Shown: positions 1 to 5,431, counted from the first letter of the stretch. The stretch is DNA of 6,831 nt from Desulfobacterales bacterium (GCA_029940115.1 JAOZRQ010000259.1:1-6831), one strand, 5' to 3'. Translations and numbers: made by a program. The notes: generated from the letters alone by a model not told the origin.

Positions 1-1286
1 GTGAAGATGTCCGAGAGATACATGGTCAGGGGATCGTCAACATTTTCGCCGATGGGAAAAGCCGGGGTCGGGGCCACCGGGGCCAGAATGGCATCACAGC
101 TCTCATAAGCCTTCTTGAAATCCTCGGTGATCAATGTCCGCACTTGGGATGCCTTGCGGTAGTACGCATCGTAATACCCTGCGGAGAGGCAGTAGGTCCC
201 GATGATGATCCGCCTTCGGACTTCGGGGCCGAACCCTGCAGAGCGGGTGCTTCTGTACATCTCCATGAGATTCCCCTTCTCCTTGACCCTGAAACCGTAC
301 TTCACCCCGTCATATCTGGCGAGGTTGGAACTCGCCTCCGACGGCGCGATCACATAATAGACCGCGACTACATATTCGGTATGGGACAGGGAGACCTCGA
401 CGCACGACGCGCCGAGTTCCTCTATTTTCCCTATCGCATGCCTCACTGCCTCATCCACGTCCGGGTCAAGTCCCTCCACCGCTCGGTACTCCCGGGGAAT
501 GCCGACGGTGACGCCCTTTAATCCGTCGTTTTTGAGAGAGGCGGTGTAGTCCGGGACCTCTTTGGGGACGGACGTGGAGTCATTCGGGTCATAGCCGGAG
601 ATGGCGTTCATCAGCATCGCACAGTCCGTGACGTCCTTTGTGATGGGGCCGATCTGATCCAAGGAGGACGCGAACGCGACCAGTCCGAAACGGGATATCC
701 TGCCGTAGGTCGGCTTCATCCCCACAACGCCGCAGTGAGACGCGGGCTGTCGCACCGATCCGCCGGTATCGGACCCGAGGGAACCGATGCACATGTCCGA
801 CGCGACCGCGGCCGCGGAGCCACCGCTTGAGCCGCCCGGAATCCGACTCAGATCCCATGGATTATGCACCGGCTTCATCCCTGAATGCTCGTTGGATGAG
901 CCCATGGCAAACTCATCCATGTTCGTCTTTCCGACGATCACCGCGCGGTGTGCCTTCAATTTCCTGACAACGGTGGCATCATACGGCGGAACGAAGTTGT
1001 CGAGAATCTTTGAGGCACAGGTGGTGCGTAGCCCTTGGGTACATAAGAGGTCCTTGATGGCCAAGGGGATGCCGGTGAGAGGCGATATGTCTCCTTCTGC
1101 GATGGCTTTGTCCGCAATCGCAGCTTGGGCCAAGGCCGTCTCATCCGCCACGGTGATGTACGCGTCGATCTTCTCATCTGTCGCATGAATGCGGTCAAGG
1201 ACCGCCCGGGTCAGTTCCTGTGAGGATATCTCCCCCTGTCTTAAACGCGTGTGTGCCTCCTGTATCGTCAACTTATGCAGTTCCAT
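1..1286 (-). CDS. gatA: Aspartyl/glutamyl-tRNA(Asn/Gln) amidotransferase subunit A, 3' end cut by window
   Basis: GatA is the amidase subunit of the cytoplasmic GatCAB complex. It releases ammonia from glutamine, which GatB uses to convert Glu-tRNA(Gln) or Asp-tRNA(Asn) to the correctly charged amide form. The reading frame is open for 428 codons from the ATG at 1286 to the window edge; the family is usually about 485 residues, so roughly the last 55-60 are outside. The amidase signature is complete: catalytic Lys78 in GIPLAIKD, cis-Ser153 in PGGSSGGSAAAVA, and nucleophile Ser177 in GSDTGGSVRQPA, followed by GVVGMKPTYGRISRFGL. These positions match the family. The start is supported by AAGGAG about 10 nt upstream (plus positions 1297-1302) and by the usual GatA N-terminus (MELHKLTIQEA). 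I checked the frame codon by codon over about the first 450 bases of the window and saw no stop. gatC and gatB are not visible here, so gatA is the first gene of its transcript or stands alone. Confidence 0.97.
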   Translation of the reverse strand, partial: MELHKLTIQEAHTRLRQGEISSQELTRAVLDRIHATDEKIDAYITVADETALAQAAIADKAIAEGDISPLTGIPLAIKDLLCTQGLRTTCASKILDNFVPPYDATVVRKLKAHRAVIVGKTNMDEFAMGSSNEHSGMKPVHNPWDLSRIPGGSSGGSAAAVASDMCIGSLGSDTGGSVRQPASHCGVVGMKPTYGRISRFGLVAFASSLDQIGPITKDVTDCAMLMNAISGYDPNDSTSVPKEVPDYTASLKNDGLKGVTVGIPREYRAVEGLDPDVDEAVRHAIGKIEELGASCVEVSLSHTEYVVAVYYVIAPSEASSNLARYDGVKYGFRVKEKGNLMEMYRSTRSAGFGPEVRRRIIIGTYCLSAGYYDAYYRKASQVRTLITEDFKKAYESCDAILAPVAPTPAFPIGENVDDPLTMYLSDIF

Positions 1287-1397
1287 GTTCCTTATGCTCC
1301 TTGTCTGATGATATGATGACAAAGTGATGGACTATTGATAATTCATCAATTACAACTTTTTGTTGACTTTTGCAACATTTTTTTGAATACAAAAGAG
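1287..1397. other. gatA upstream region, AT-rich, with a small dyad
   Basis: This is the non-coding stretch in front of gatA. It carries the gatA ribosome-binding site (plus 1297-1302, AAGGAG read on the minus strand). It also holds a perfect inverted repeat, ATTGAT-5 nt-ATCAAT (1334-1350), about 48-64 nt upstream of the gatA start. A TGTTG/CAACA mini-stem followed by seven Ts lies at 1361-1384. I could not find a convincing sigma70 promoter for gatA on the minus strand, so the real promoter may lie here in degenerate form or have been disturbed by the inserted scraps at 1398-1674. Confidence 0.4.
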
Positions 1398-1464
1398 GAC
1401 ATCCTTCGCATATTATGGAGACAGGGGAATCTGACAGTCCGTGAAGTCCATGATTCCTTGAAGG
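1398..1464 (+). pseudogene. 67-bp exact duplicate of an internal blaI-like segment
   Basis: Positions 1398-1464 are identical, base for base, to 1817-1883 inside the downstream blaI-like gene, at a constant offset of 419 bp. The segment encodes residues 14-35 of that repressor (from DILRILW to HDSLK), which is the first part of the winged helix-turn-helix. There is no start codon in its proper frame, and the recognition helix is missing. Identity stops sharply at both ends: upstream the bases differ at once, and downstream the sequence switches to an unrelated receiver-domain scrap at 1465. It is a partial duplication, not a gene. Complete identity means the copy is recent or maintained by gene conversion, or is an assembly artefact. 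Confidence 0.9.
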
Positions 1465-1674
1465 GCCGACGACGACAGGGAGGCGCTCGACGCTGTCGAA
1501 AGCGGCCAGACGTTTGACCTTGTGCTGCTCGATGTCATGATGCCCGGAATGTCCGGGTATGAAGTGTGTCAACGGCTCAGGGAGAGGTATTCGCCGAATG
1601 AACTCCCGGTGGTGATGCTGACCGCCAAAAATCGGGTTGACGATCTGGTTGCCGGCTTCGGATCAAAGAAATGA
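1465..1674 (+). pseudogene. Response-regulator receiver domain fragment
   Basis: Read in the frame starting at 1465, this stretch encodes the middle of a CheY-like receiver domain. It shows a glycine- and acid-rich first-helix region, then FDLVLLDVMMPGMSGYEV with the phospho-acceptor aspartate codon at 1531-1533, then LPVVMLTAK with the conserved Thr, then VDDLVAGFGS. The stop is at 1672-1674. The first beta strand with the acidic pair is missing, and so is everything after the AGFGS motif, including the conserved lysine and any output domain, so only about 65 of some 120 receiver residues remain. It begins directly after the blaI-like duplicate, in a different frame, with no start codon or ribosome-binding site. 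The last few codons before the stop are probably the native upstream sequence of the next gene. It cannot work as a signalling protein. Confidence 0.85.
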
Positions 1675-1694
1675 AAAAAAATCACAAGTTGCTC

Positions 1695-1722
1695 TTGACA
1701 TATCTGAAAATGGACTTATCCT
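1695..1722 (+). promoter_or_regulatory. Probable sigma70 promoter of the blaI-blaR1-like pair
   Basis: A perfect -35 hexamer TTGACA (1695-1700) is followed after 16 bp by TATCCT (1717-1722), which matches the -10 consensus at four of six bases. A start near 1729 would give a leader of about 50 nt. The dyad operator at 1733-1747 would lie across the transcription start, the usual arrangement for repression by BlaI-type proteins. No other promoter-like pair stands out between the receiver scrap and the repressor gene. Confidence 0.6.
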
Positions 1723-1732
1723 ATCATCAGGT

Positions 1733-1747
1733 TGTTACAGCGTAACA
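1733..1747. promoter_or_regulatory. Dyad operator candidate for the BlaI-like repressor
   Basis: TGTTAC-AGC-GTAACA is a perfect inverted repeat with 6-bp arms around a 3-nt centre. It sits just downstream of the predicted -10 element and 30 bp before the repressor start. Known BlaI, MecI and CopY operators are dyads built on TACA/TGTA half-sites, and the arm here (TGTTAC/GTAACA) is of similar type but not identical. Its position suggests autoregulation of the repressor-protease pair. A second, imperfect TTAACATGTGAG element at 1761-1772 may add a half-site but is weak. Confidence 0.6.
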
Positions 1748-1777
1748 GATAAATTAAACTTTAACATGTGAGATAAA

Positions 1778-2173
1778 ATGGACAAAAATGCACCAGAATT
1801 GTCAAAAGCCGAATATGACATCCTTCGCATATTATGGAGACAGGGGAATCTGACAGTCCGTGAAGTCCATGATTCCTTGAAGGATACACGCAAATGGGCC
1901 TATTCGACGACAAAGACCATGATGGATCGGATGGTCAGAAAGAAATATCTGGAAAGGAGGCCCTTCCACCGGATTTACCTGTATAAATCGCTGATTTCAA
2001 AACCTCAGGGAATCATGAGGTGGGTTGAATTTTTTGCGGACAGGGTTCTGGAAATGGACATCAGTTCGACTGTCGCTCTTTTCGGAAAGACAAATTCCCT
2101 GAATTCAGAAGAAATAGAGGAACTGACCTCGCTTCTGGAAACCTCAAGAAATAATAAGGATAAGGATCATTAA
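1778..2173 (+). CDS. BlaI/MecI/CopY-family transcriptional repressor
   Basis: This is a 131-residue winged helix-turn-helix repressor of the family that controls beta-lactamase, mecA and copper genes. The N-terminal DNA-binding domain covers about residues 7-72: LSKAEYDILRILW, then VREVHDSL, then the recognition helix YSTTKTMMDRMVRKKYLERR and the wing (HRIYLY). A dimerisation helix region follows (WVEFFADRVLEMDISSTVALF, about 82-102), then EEIEELTSLLE and a charged tail. In the classical family the BlaR1-type protease cuts at an Asn-Phe bond near residue 101; here that region reads ALF, so the same cut site is absent. The ribosome-binding site is weak (GTGAGA). The gene precedes the M56 protease by 27 nt on the same strand, the standard repressor-sensor pairing. 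There is a promoter and dyad directly upstream. I give no symbol because the regulated gene need not be a beta-lactamase. Confidence 0.92.
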   Translation: MDKNAPELSKAEYDILRILWRQGNLTVREVHDSLKDTRKWAYSTTKTMMDRMVRKKYLERRPFHRIYLYKSLISKPQGIMRWVEFFADRVLEMDISSTVALFGKTNSLNSEEIEELTSLLETSRNNKDKDH

Positions 2174-2193
2174 AGGATAAGGATAATAAGGAT
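2154..2193 (+). repeat. Four ATAAGGAT repeats at the repressor-protease junction
   Basis: ATAAGGAT occurs at 2154-2161, 2160-2167, 2177-2184 and 2186-2193, spanning the repressor's last codons and the spacer before the protease. The repeats encode the NNKDKD tail of the repressor. The last copy supplies the AAGGA ribosome-binding site, 8 nt before the protease ATG at 2201. Copy number changes here could alter the repressor C-terminus or the spacing and strength of translation of the second gene. Confidence 0.75.
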
Positions 2194-2200
2194 AAATGAA

Positions 2201-3367
2201 ATGGAACAGATTCTGACAAAAATCATCAGTTCAATCCCGGAAATTTCCTTGTTCATCTTGACGCAGACCTTTTATTCGATTCTTCTTTTCCCATTCTTAG
2301 GGGGTCTCTCCTTTCTGTTCAGACGCAGGCTGCCGTACTGGCAGTATGGGATATGGTCACTGCTTTTTGTGAGGCTGATCTTGCCCTTGGACATGTCTCT
2401 TCCGATAAGTGCGCGCGCGCTCCTTGACAATTTTTACAGCATGAACACTTCTGTCTGTACCCGATCACTGCTGTATTATGAAAATGAACGGTCAGCGCCC
2501 GAACCGGAACTGATGAACAGGGAGGTGGGGAATGACAGGCATGCCTCTTTGAAATTGACCTGGCTCCATCTGTTTTTCCTGTCATGGTTTCTCTGTGTGG
2601 CCGGCCTTCTGACTGTTTCGGCAAGGAGGATGCTCAGATGTCGGCATGTGGTCAGGGAAGCCGGGCCGTTGAATGATCCGGATTTGTCACAAATTGCAGA
2701 ATTGTGGCGGGGCAGATTCAAAGTACGCAGAAACATCATGCTTGTCTCTTCAGACAAGATTCTTTCGCCATTTTCCTGCGGTCTGTTCAGGCCTGTGATT
2801 TACATCCCCGAAGCGCTGCTCGGCAACAGAGAGGTGCTTCATTCCGTAATCCCGCATGAGATTGCCCACATCAGAAGGCTGGATGATATCTGGATAAAAA
2901 TTCAGAACGTGATCCATATCCTTTATTTCTTCAATCCTGCCGTCCTTTATGCAAGCAGGCAGATTGCATACGCAAGAGAATGCATTTGCGACCAACTGGT
3001 TTTGAGAGAAGATGTGATCTGCTCGACAGATTACGGAAATGCCCTGATCATGGTCATTCAGCTTGACATGTTCGGAAAGGAGGATTTTTTCAATACAGCG
3101 GCATTTTCAGGCATTGACAACATAAAATCACGGATCAGAGAGATATCGAGAAAGAGAAAAATCAACAAGTATGCCCCCTTTCTTATTTATGCCATGCTTC
3201 TTCTCATGGGATTTTTCATATTGCCTCTCTCTTCTGAAAACCATGCATCAAAAGCAGACAACATAGTGGCTCAAGGACAGATATGCCCGGATTTTGATCA
3301 GAGTCGCTCTAACAATTGTCCGTTGCCGACTGTCCGGAGACCTTTTGGCCGGAATGGCGGACTTTAA
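2201..3367 (+). CDS. M56-family (BlaR1/MecR1-type) membrane metallopeptidase without sensor domain
   Basis: This is a 388-residue integral-membrane zinc protease. Likely membrane segments lie near residues 14-39, 47-64, 120-140 and 325-343. The catalytic motif is HEIAH (His219, Glu220, His223), and the third zinc ligand is probably Glu260 in ARECICDQLVL, both typical of BlaR1-type M56 domains; PFSCGLFRPVIYIPE just before the motif is also a family hallmark. In BlaR1/MecR1 this domain is activated by a C-terminal extracellular penicillin-binding domain and then inactivates the BlaI-type repressor. Here the protein ends about 45 residues after the last membrane segment, with a short Cys- and Arg-containing tail, so no penicillin-binding domain is present and the inducing signal is unknown. 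The start is supported by AAGGA 8 nt upstream, and the gene is very likely co-transcribed with the repressor. It has no frame break and looks functional. Confidence 0.92.
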   Translation: MEQILTKIISSIPEISLFILTQTFYSILLFPFLGGLSFLFRRRLPYWQYGIWSLLFVRLILPLDMSLPISARALLDNFYSMNTSVCTRSLLYYENERSAPEPELMNREVGNDRHASLKLTWLHLFFLSWFLCVAGLLTVSARRMLRCRHVVREAGPLNDPDLSQIAELWRGRFKVRRNIMLVSSDKILSPFSCGLFRPVIYIPEALLGNREVLHSVIPHEIAHIRRLDDIWIKIQNVIHILYFFNPAVLYASRQIAYARECICDQLVLREDVICSTDYGNALIMVIQLDMFGKEDFFNTAAFSGIDNIKSRIREISRKRKINKYAPFLIYAMLLLMGFFILPLSSENHASKADNIVAQGQICPDFDQSRSNNCPLPTVRRPFGRNGGL

Positions 3368-3380
3368 AAGAAAGAAGTAA

Positions 3381-3420
3381 ACGTGATGCGTGATTCGTGA
3401 ATTCATACTTCGCTTCACGT
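3381..3420. repeat. 40-bp imperfect hairpin with three heptamer repeats
   Basis: ACGTGATGCG (3381-3390) pairs with CGCTTCACGT (3411-3420) at nine of ten positions, giving a stem with a 20-nt loop. The left arm is also the start of three tandem heptamers, CGTGATG, CGTGATT and CGTGAAT (3382-3402). It lies 14 nt after the protease stop. There is no T-run after the stem, so it is not a classic intrinsic terminator. It could be a dispersed small palindromic element or an mRNA-stabilising stem. Confidence 0.55.
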
Positions 3421-3439
3421 TCAGATATGAAAGGAGGTG

Positions 3440-3490
3440 ATGAAAACTGAAGTGAGACCCTGCGGTTTCAGTAAAAGGAACAATTTTTGA
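3440..3490 (+). CDS. Possible 16-codon mini-ORF beside a full-length Shine-Dalgarno match
   Basis: An ATG at 3440 opens a 16-residue frame (MKTEVRPCGFSKRNNF) ending in TGA at 3488-3490. The striking part is the sequence in front: AAAGGAGGTGAT at 3430-3441 matches the whole anti-Shine-Dalgarno end of 16S rRNA over 12 bases. The ATG overlaps this match, which is too close for efficient initiation, and the in-frame GTG at 3452 is 14 nt from GGAGG, slightly too far. A 7-codon frame starting at 3427 also runs through it. Whether anything is translated cannot be decided from sequence. It may be a leader peptide, the remains of a lost gene's start, or a chance match. Confidence 0.25.
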   Translation: MKTEVRPCGFSKRNNF

Positions 3491-3512
3491 AATGATGAGT
3501 GAATGAGGCAGG

Positions 3513-3536
3513 CGGGTTGGCAGAAAAAATAACCCG
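3513..3536 (+). terminator. Small hairpin, possible weak terminator or attenuator
   Basis: CGGGTT (3513-3518) and AACCCG (3531-3536) form a perfect 6-bp stem with a 12-nt A-rich loop, followed by ACTTTCCTG. The run of Ts is short and interrupted, so termination would be weak. It stands 34 nt before the start of the hydrolase pseudogene, where it could separate that gene from the repressor-protease transcript. Otherwise the 3368-3569 gap holds only the palindrome and mini-ORF listed separately. Confidence 0.3.
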
Positions 3537-3569
3537 ACTTTCCTGTAATCAAAGAAAAGGAGAAGCAGA

Positions 3570-4345
3570 ATGAAAAAGGTAATATTTGTTGCGATAATGA
3601 TGATGCTTATCGCATCCCCGAGTTTTGGGAATCAGCAAATGGGCGGACGAATTTCGCCGGACAGCCCGACTGTTTTTAACGGCGGGAAAAACAAGGTCCA
3701 TTTCCTGAGTGAGGGAACAAAGGTTGTGGGACATCTTTAATCTCCCGAAAAATCACAAAGAAGGTGATAAACTGCCGGCAATTGTCGTAGTCGGACCTAA
3801 AAGAGCAGACAGCGGGCATATACGCAAGAAAACTGTCTGAGAAAGGTTTTATGACTCTTGTCATTGACCACAGGACTTATGGTGAAAGCGGAGGGGAACC
3901 GAGGCACTATGAAAATCCTTATATGAAAATTGAGGATGTCAAGACGGCAGTAAGTTATATCGGGTCACTGGACGACGTGGACAAAGACAGAATCGGCATG
4001 CTCGGAGTCTGCAACGGAGGCGGTTTTGGCGCGGCTGCGGCAATCTATGACAAAAGAGTGAAAGCTTATGCCTCTGTCTCCGGTCTTTTCGACCTCAGAA
4101 GTCAGATCATCAATGGCACGCCGGGCGACAGTGAGAATTTGGCGGGCATAATGAAACAGTCAGGGGAGGCAAGGCAGAAGTATTTTGAAACCGGCGAAGT
4201 GGAGTATGTGAAGCAGATGCCGGATGTTGATGAAAATTCAAATCAGCTGCGAAAAGAGGCTTATGACTACTACCTGACACCCAGGGGAAGAGTTCCGAAC
4301 TGGGGGGAGAACAGGATGGTAGTTTCGCTCCGGGAGCCCATATAG
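3570..4345 (+). pseudogene. Secreted alpha/beta hydrolase (dienelactone hydrolase/YcjY-like), frameshifted and 3'-truncated
   Basis: Three frames read in succession give one protein. Segment 1 (3570-3740) has a good ribosome-binding site (AAGGAG) and a signal peptide, MKKVIFVAIMMMLIASPSFG, then VHFLSEGTKVVGHL before a TAA. Segment 2 (3739 to about 3796) continues NLPKNHKEGDKLPAIVVVGP. Segment 3 (about 3800-4345) runs KEQTAGIYARKLSEKGF, LVIDHRTYGESGG and the nucleophile elbow GVCNGGG with a Cys codon at 4010-4012, as in dienelactone-hydrolase-like proteins. Both shifts are +1 (or loss of two bases), and the second also appears to have lost a few codons after VVVGP. The coding sense ends at about 4340, where a DUF262 stub begins on the other strand, so the region expected to carry the catalytic Asp and His is gone. 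The stop TAG at 4343 arises from the foreign sequence. The gene is very probably dead. Its place after the repressor-protease pair makes it a candidate former target. Confidence 0.85.
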
Positions 4346-4512
4346 TGATAATGTTCATCCTCCAGAGTTTCAATATCCGCCCACAAATCCTCCCATTGTT
4401 CCCGGGTCCAGGCATAATCCCGTTGAAATCTGGGTACTGTATATTTCACACCGCTGCCAATCAGATCTTGGAAGGTCTGGTTTGTCGGCTCCATTAACAT
4501 AAAGTTGTTCAT
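4336..4512 (-). pseudogene. N-terminal fragment of a DUF262 (GmrSD-type) protein
   Basis: The 59 residues from the ATG at 4512 carry the DUF262 start: TFQDLIGSGVKYTVPRFQRDY, then AWTREQWEDLWADI and HYHYMG. The VPRFQRDYAW block is the hallmark of the ParB-like nuclease fold found in the N-terminal half of GmrSD-type modification-dependent restriction proteins and their relatives, which are typically several hundred residues long. Homology stops at Gly59 (about 4336). The open frame continues to 4270, but only as the antisense of the hydrolase remnant. The start has AGGAG 8 nt upstream (plus 4521-4525), and it lies 21 nt after the cheR stop on the same strand, so the stub may still be transcribed with cheB-cheR. 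Almost the whole nuclease is missing, so no activity is expected. Confidence 0.82.
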
Positions 4513-4527
4513 AGCAAAGTCTCCTAA

Positions 4528-4553
4528 TGAGTTTTATGAGTTTTTGAGTTTTA
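4528..4553. repeat. Three tandem TGAGTTTT(A) repeats over the cheR stop
   Basis: Copies lie at 4528-4536 (TGAGTTTTA), 4537-4544 (TGAGTTTT) and 4545-4553 (TGAGTTTTA). On the minus strand they encode the last four or so residues of CheR (LKNS) and its stop, then run into the ribosome-binding site of the DUF262 stub. The C-terminal tail of CheR therefore seems to be built from repeat units, which suggests slippage or a rearrangement scar at this gene end. Confidence 0.7.
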
Positions 4554-5427
4554 AAACCCCGCAGGTCTGTTGTTTCCGATAAAAGAGTGTGGGGCCGTGG
4601 TAAACAGAGTCAAATTTGTCGGTGATGCCATAGACATTCTCTGTTGCCCCCAGAATGAGAAATCCCTCATCGGAGAGCATGTTGAAGAACTGGGAAATGA
4701 TTCGCGTCTTTGTGTCAAGGTCAAAGTAAATGAGGACATTCCGGCAGAAGATCACATCAAATCCCCCGAGCATGACAAACGGGCGGATCAGGTTGACCTG
4801 TCGGAACTCCACCATGGAGCGTATGGTGCTGCTGATGGTCCAGTGTGCCCTCTCCTTCTTGAAATACCTTGTCAGACGATCCGGTGAGATGCCGCGTCTG
4901 ATTTCCGCGTCGGTGTATTCACCGGCCAGCGCCTTTGAAAGCATCTGGCTGGAAATGTCCGTGGCGAGAATCCCGAAATCCGCATCAGACATGAGCAGAT
5001 GCCTGTTCGCGGCGACATGCTCATGGATCAGCATGGAGAGGCTATAGGCCTCCTGCCCGCTGGATGCGCCCGCGGACCAGAGGCGCACTTTCGGCCCCTT
5101 CCGGGGAGTGACCCGGGCCTTCCGATCCCGAATCATCTTTCCCAGCTTCGGCAGGATGTACGCCTTGAACGCCTCAAAAGGATGCCCGTCCCGGAAGAAT
5201 GCCGTCTCATTGGTGGTGATGGCATTGATGATATGTTCCTGAACCTTGGGAAGGGCGTTTTGCTGAATCAGTTGATGGAATTGGCTGAAGGTCTTGCAGC
5301 CGGCTCTCATCGCCAGCGGCTCAAGTCTCTGACGGATGAGATAGGATTTGTTCTCCGAAATGGCAAGACCACAAATGTCGTGAATATATTTTCGCAGGAG
5401 ATCAAACTCCTGTTTTGAAAGCTCCAT
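4534..5427 (-). CDS. cheR: Chemotaxis protein methyltransferase CheR
   Basis: CheR methylates glutamate side chains of chemoreceptors using S-adenosylmethionine, the forward step of adaptation, in the cytoplasm at the receptor array. The product has 297 residues. The N-terminal helical domain (about 1-65) is followed by NETAFFRD (73-80), the SAM-binding motif SAGASSGQEAYSL (118-130), TDIS (156-159), and FCRNVLIYF (227-235), all family hallmarks in the usual order; length is slightly above that of the enteric enzyme. I chose the ATG at 5427 over an in-frame GTG at 5445 because GGAG lies 9 nt before the ATG, while nothing suitable precedes the GTG, and MELSKQEFDLLRKYI is a normal CheR start. 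It begins 4 nt after the cheB stop, so translation is probably coupled. The extreme C-terminus overlaps the TGAGTTTT repeats. Confidence 0.96.
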   Translation of the reverse strand: MELSKQEFDLLRKYIHDICGLAISENKSYLIRQRLEPLAMRAGCKTFSQFHQLIQQNALPKVQEHIINAITTNETAFFRDGHPFEAFKAYILPKLGKMIRDRKARVTPRKGPKVRLWSAGASSGQEAYSLSMLIHEHVAANRHLLMSDADFGILATDISSQMLSKALAGEYTDAEIRRGISPDRLTRYFKKERAHWTISSTIRSMVEFRQVNLIRPFVMLGGFDVIFCRNVLIYFDLDTKTRIISQFFNMLSDEGFLILGATENVYGITDKFDSVYHGPTLFYRKQQTCGVLKLKNS

Positions 5428-5431
5428 GGTT

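Noticed and set aside
787..1188. Plus-strand open frame of 133 codons opposite gatA
   Set aside because: It lies entirely antisense to a clearly conserved gatA frame and shows no family resemblance. Such shadows are common in GC-rich genes.
1361..1384. TGTTG/CAACA stem followed by seven Ts, resembling an intrinsic terminator
   Set aside because: The stem has only five mostly weak pairs, and no plus-strand gene lies upstream of it to terminate.
1335..1517. Open frame of 60 codons reading into the blaI-like duplicate
   Set aside because: It is a mosaic of upstream non-coding sequence, the duplicate scrap and an out-of-frame reading of the receiver scrap. It has no ribosome-binding site and no coherent protein.
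4270..4335. Continuation of the DUF262 frame past Gly59
   Set aside because: These codons are the antisense of the hydrolase remnant, and family resemblance ends at the junction.
3851..4345. A separate 164-residue hydrolase starting at the ATG at 3851
   Set aside because: Homologous coding sequence (KEQTAGIYARKLSEKGF) continues in the same frame upstream of that ATG, and the signal peptide lies further upstream in another frame. It is the tail of a broken gene, not a new gene.
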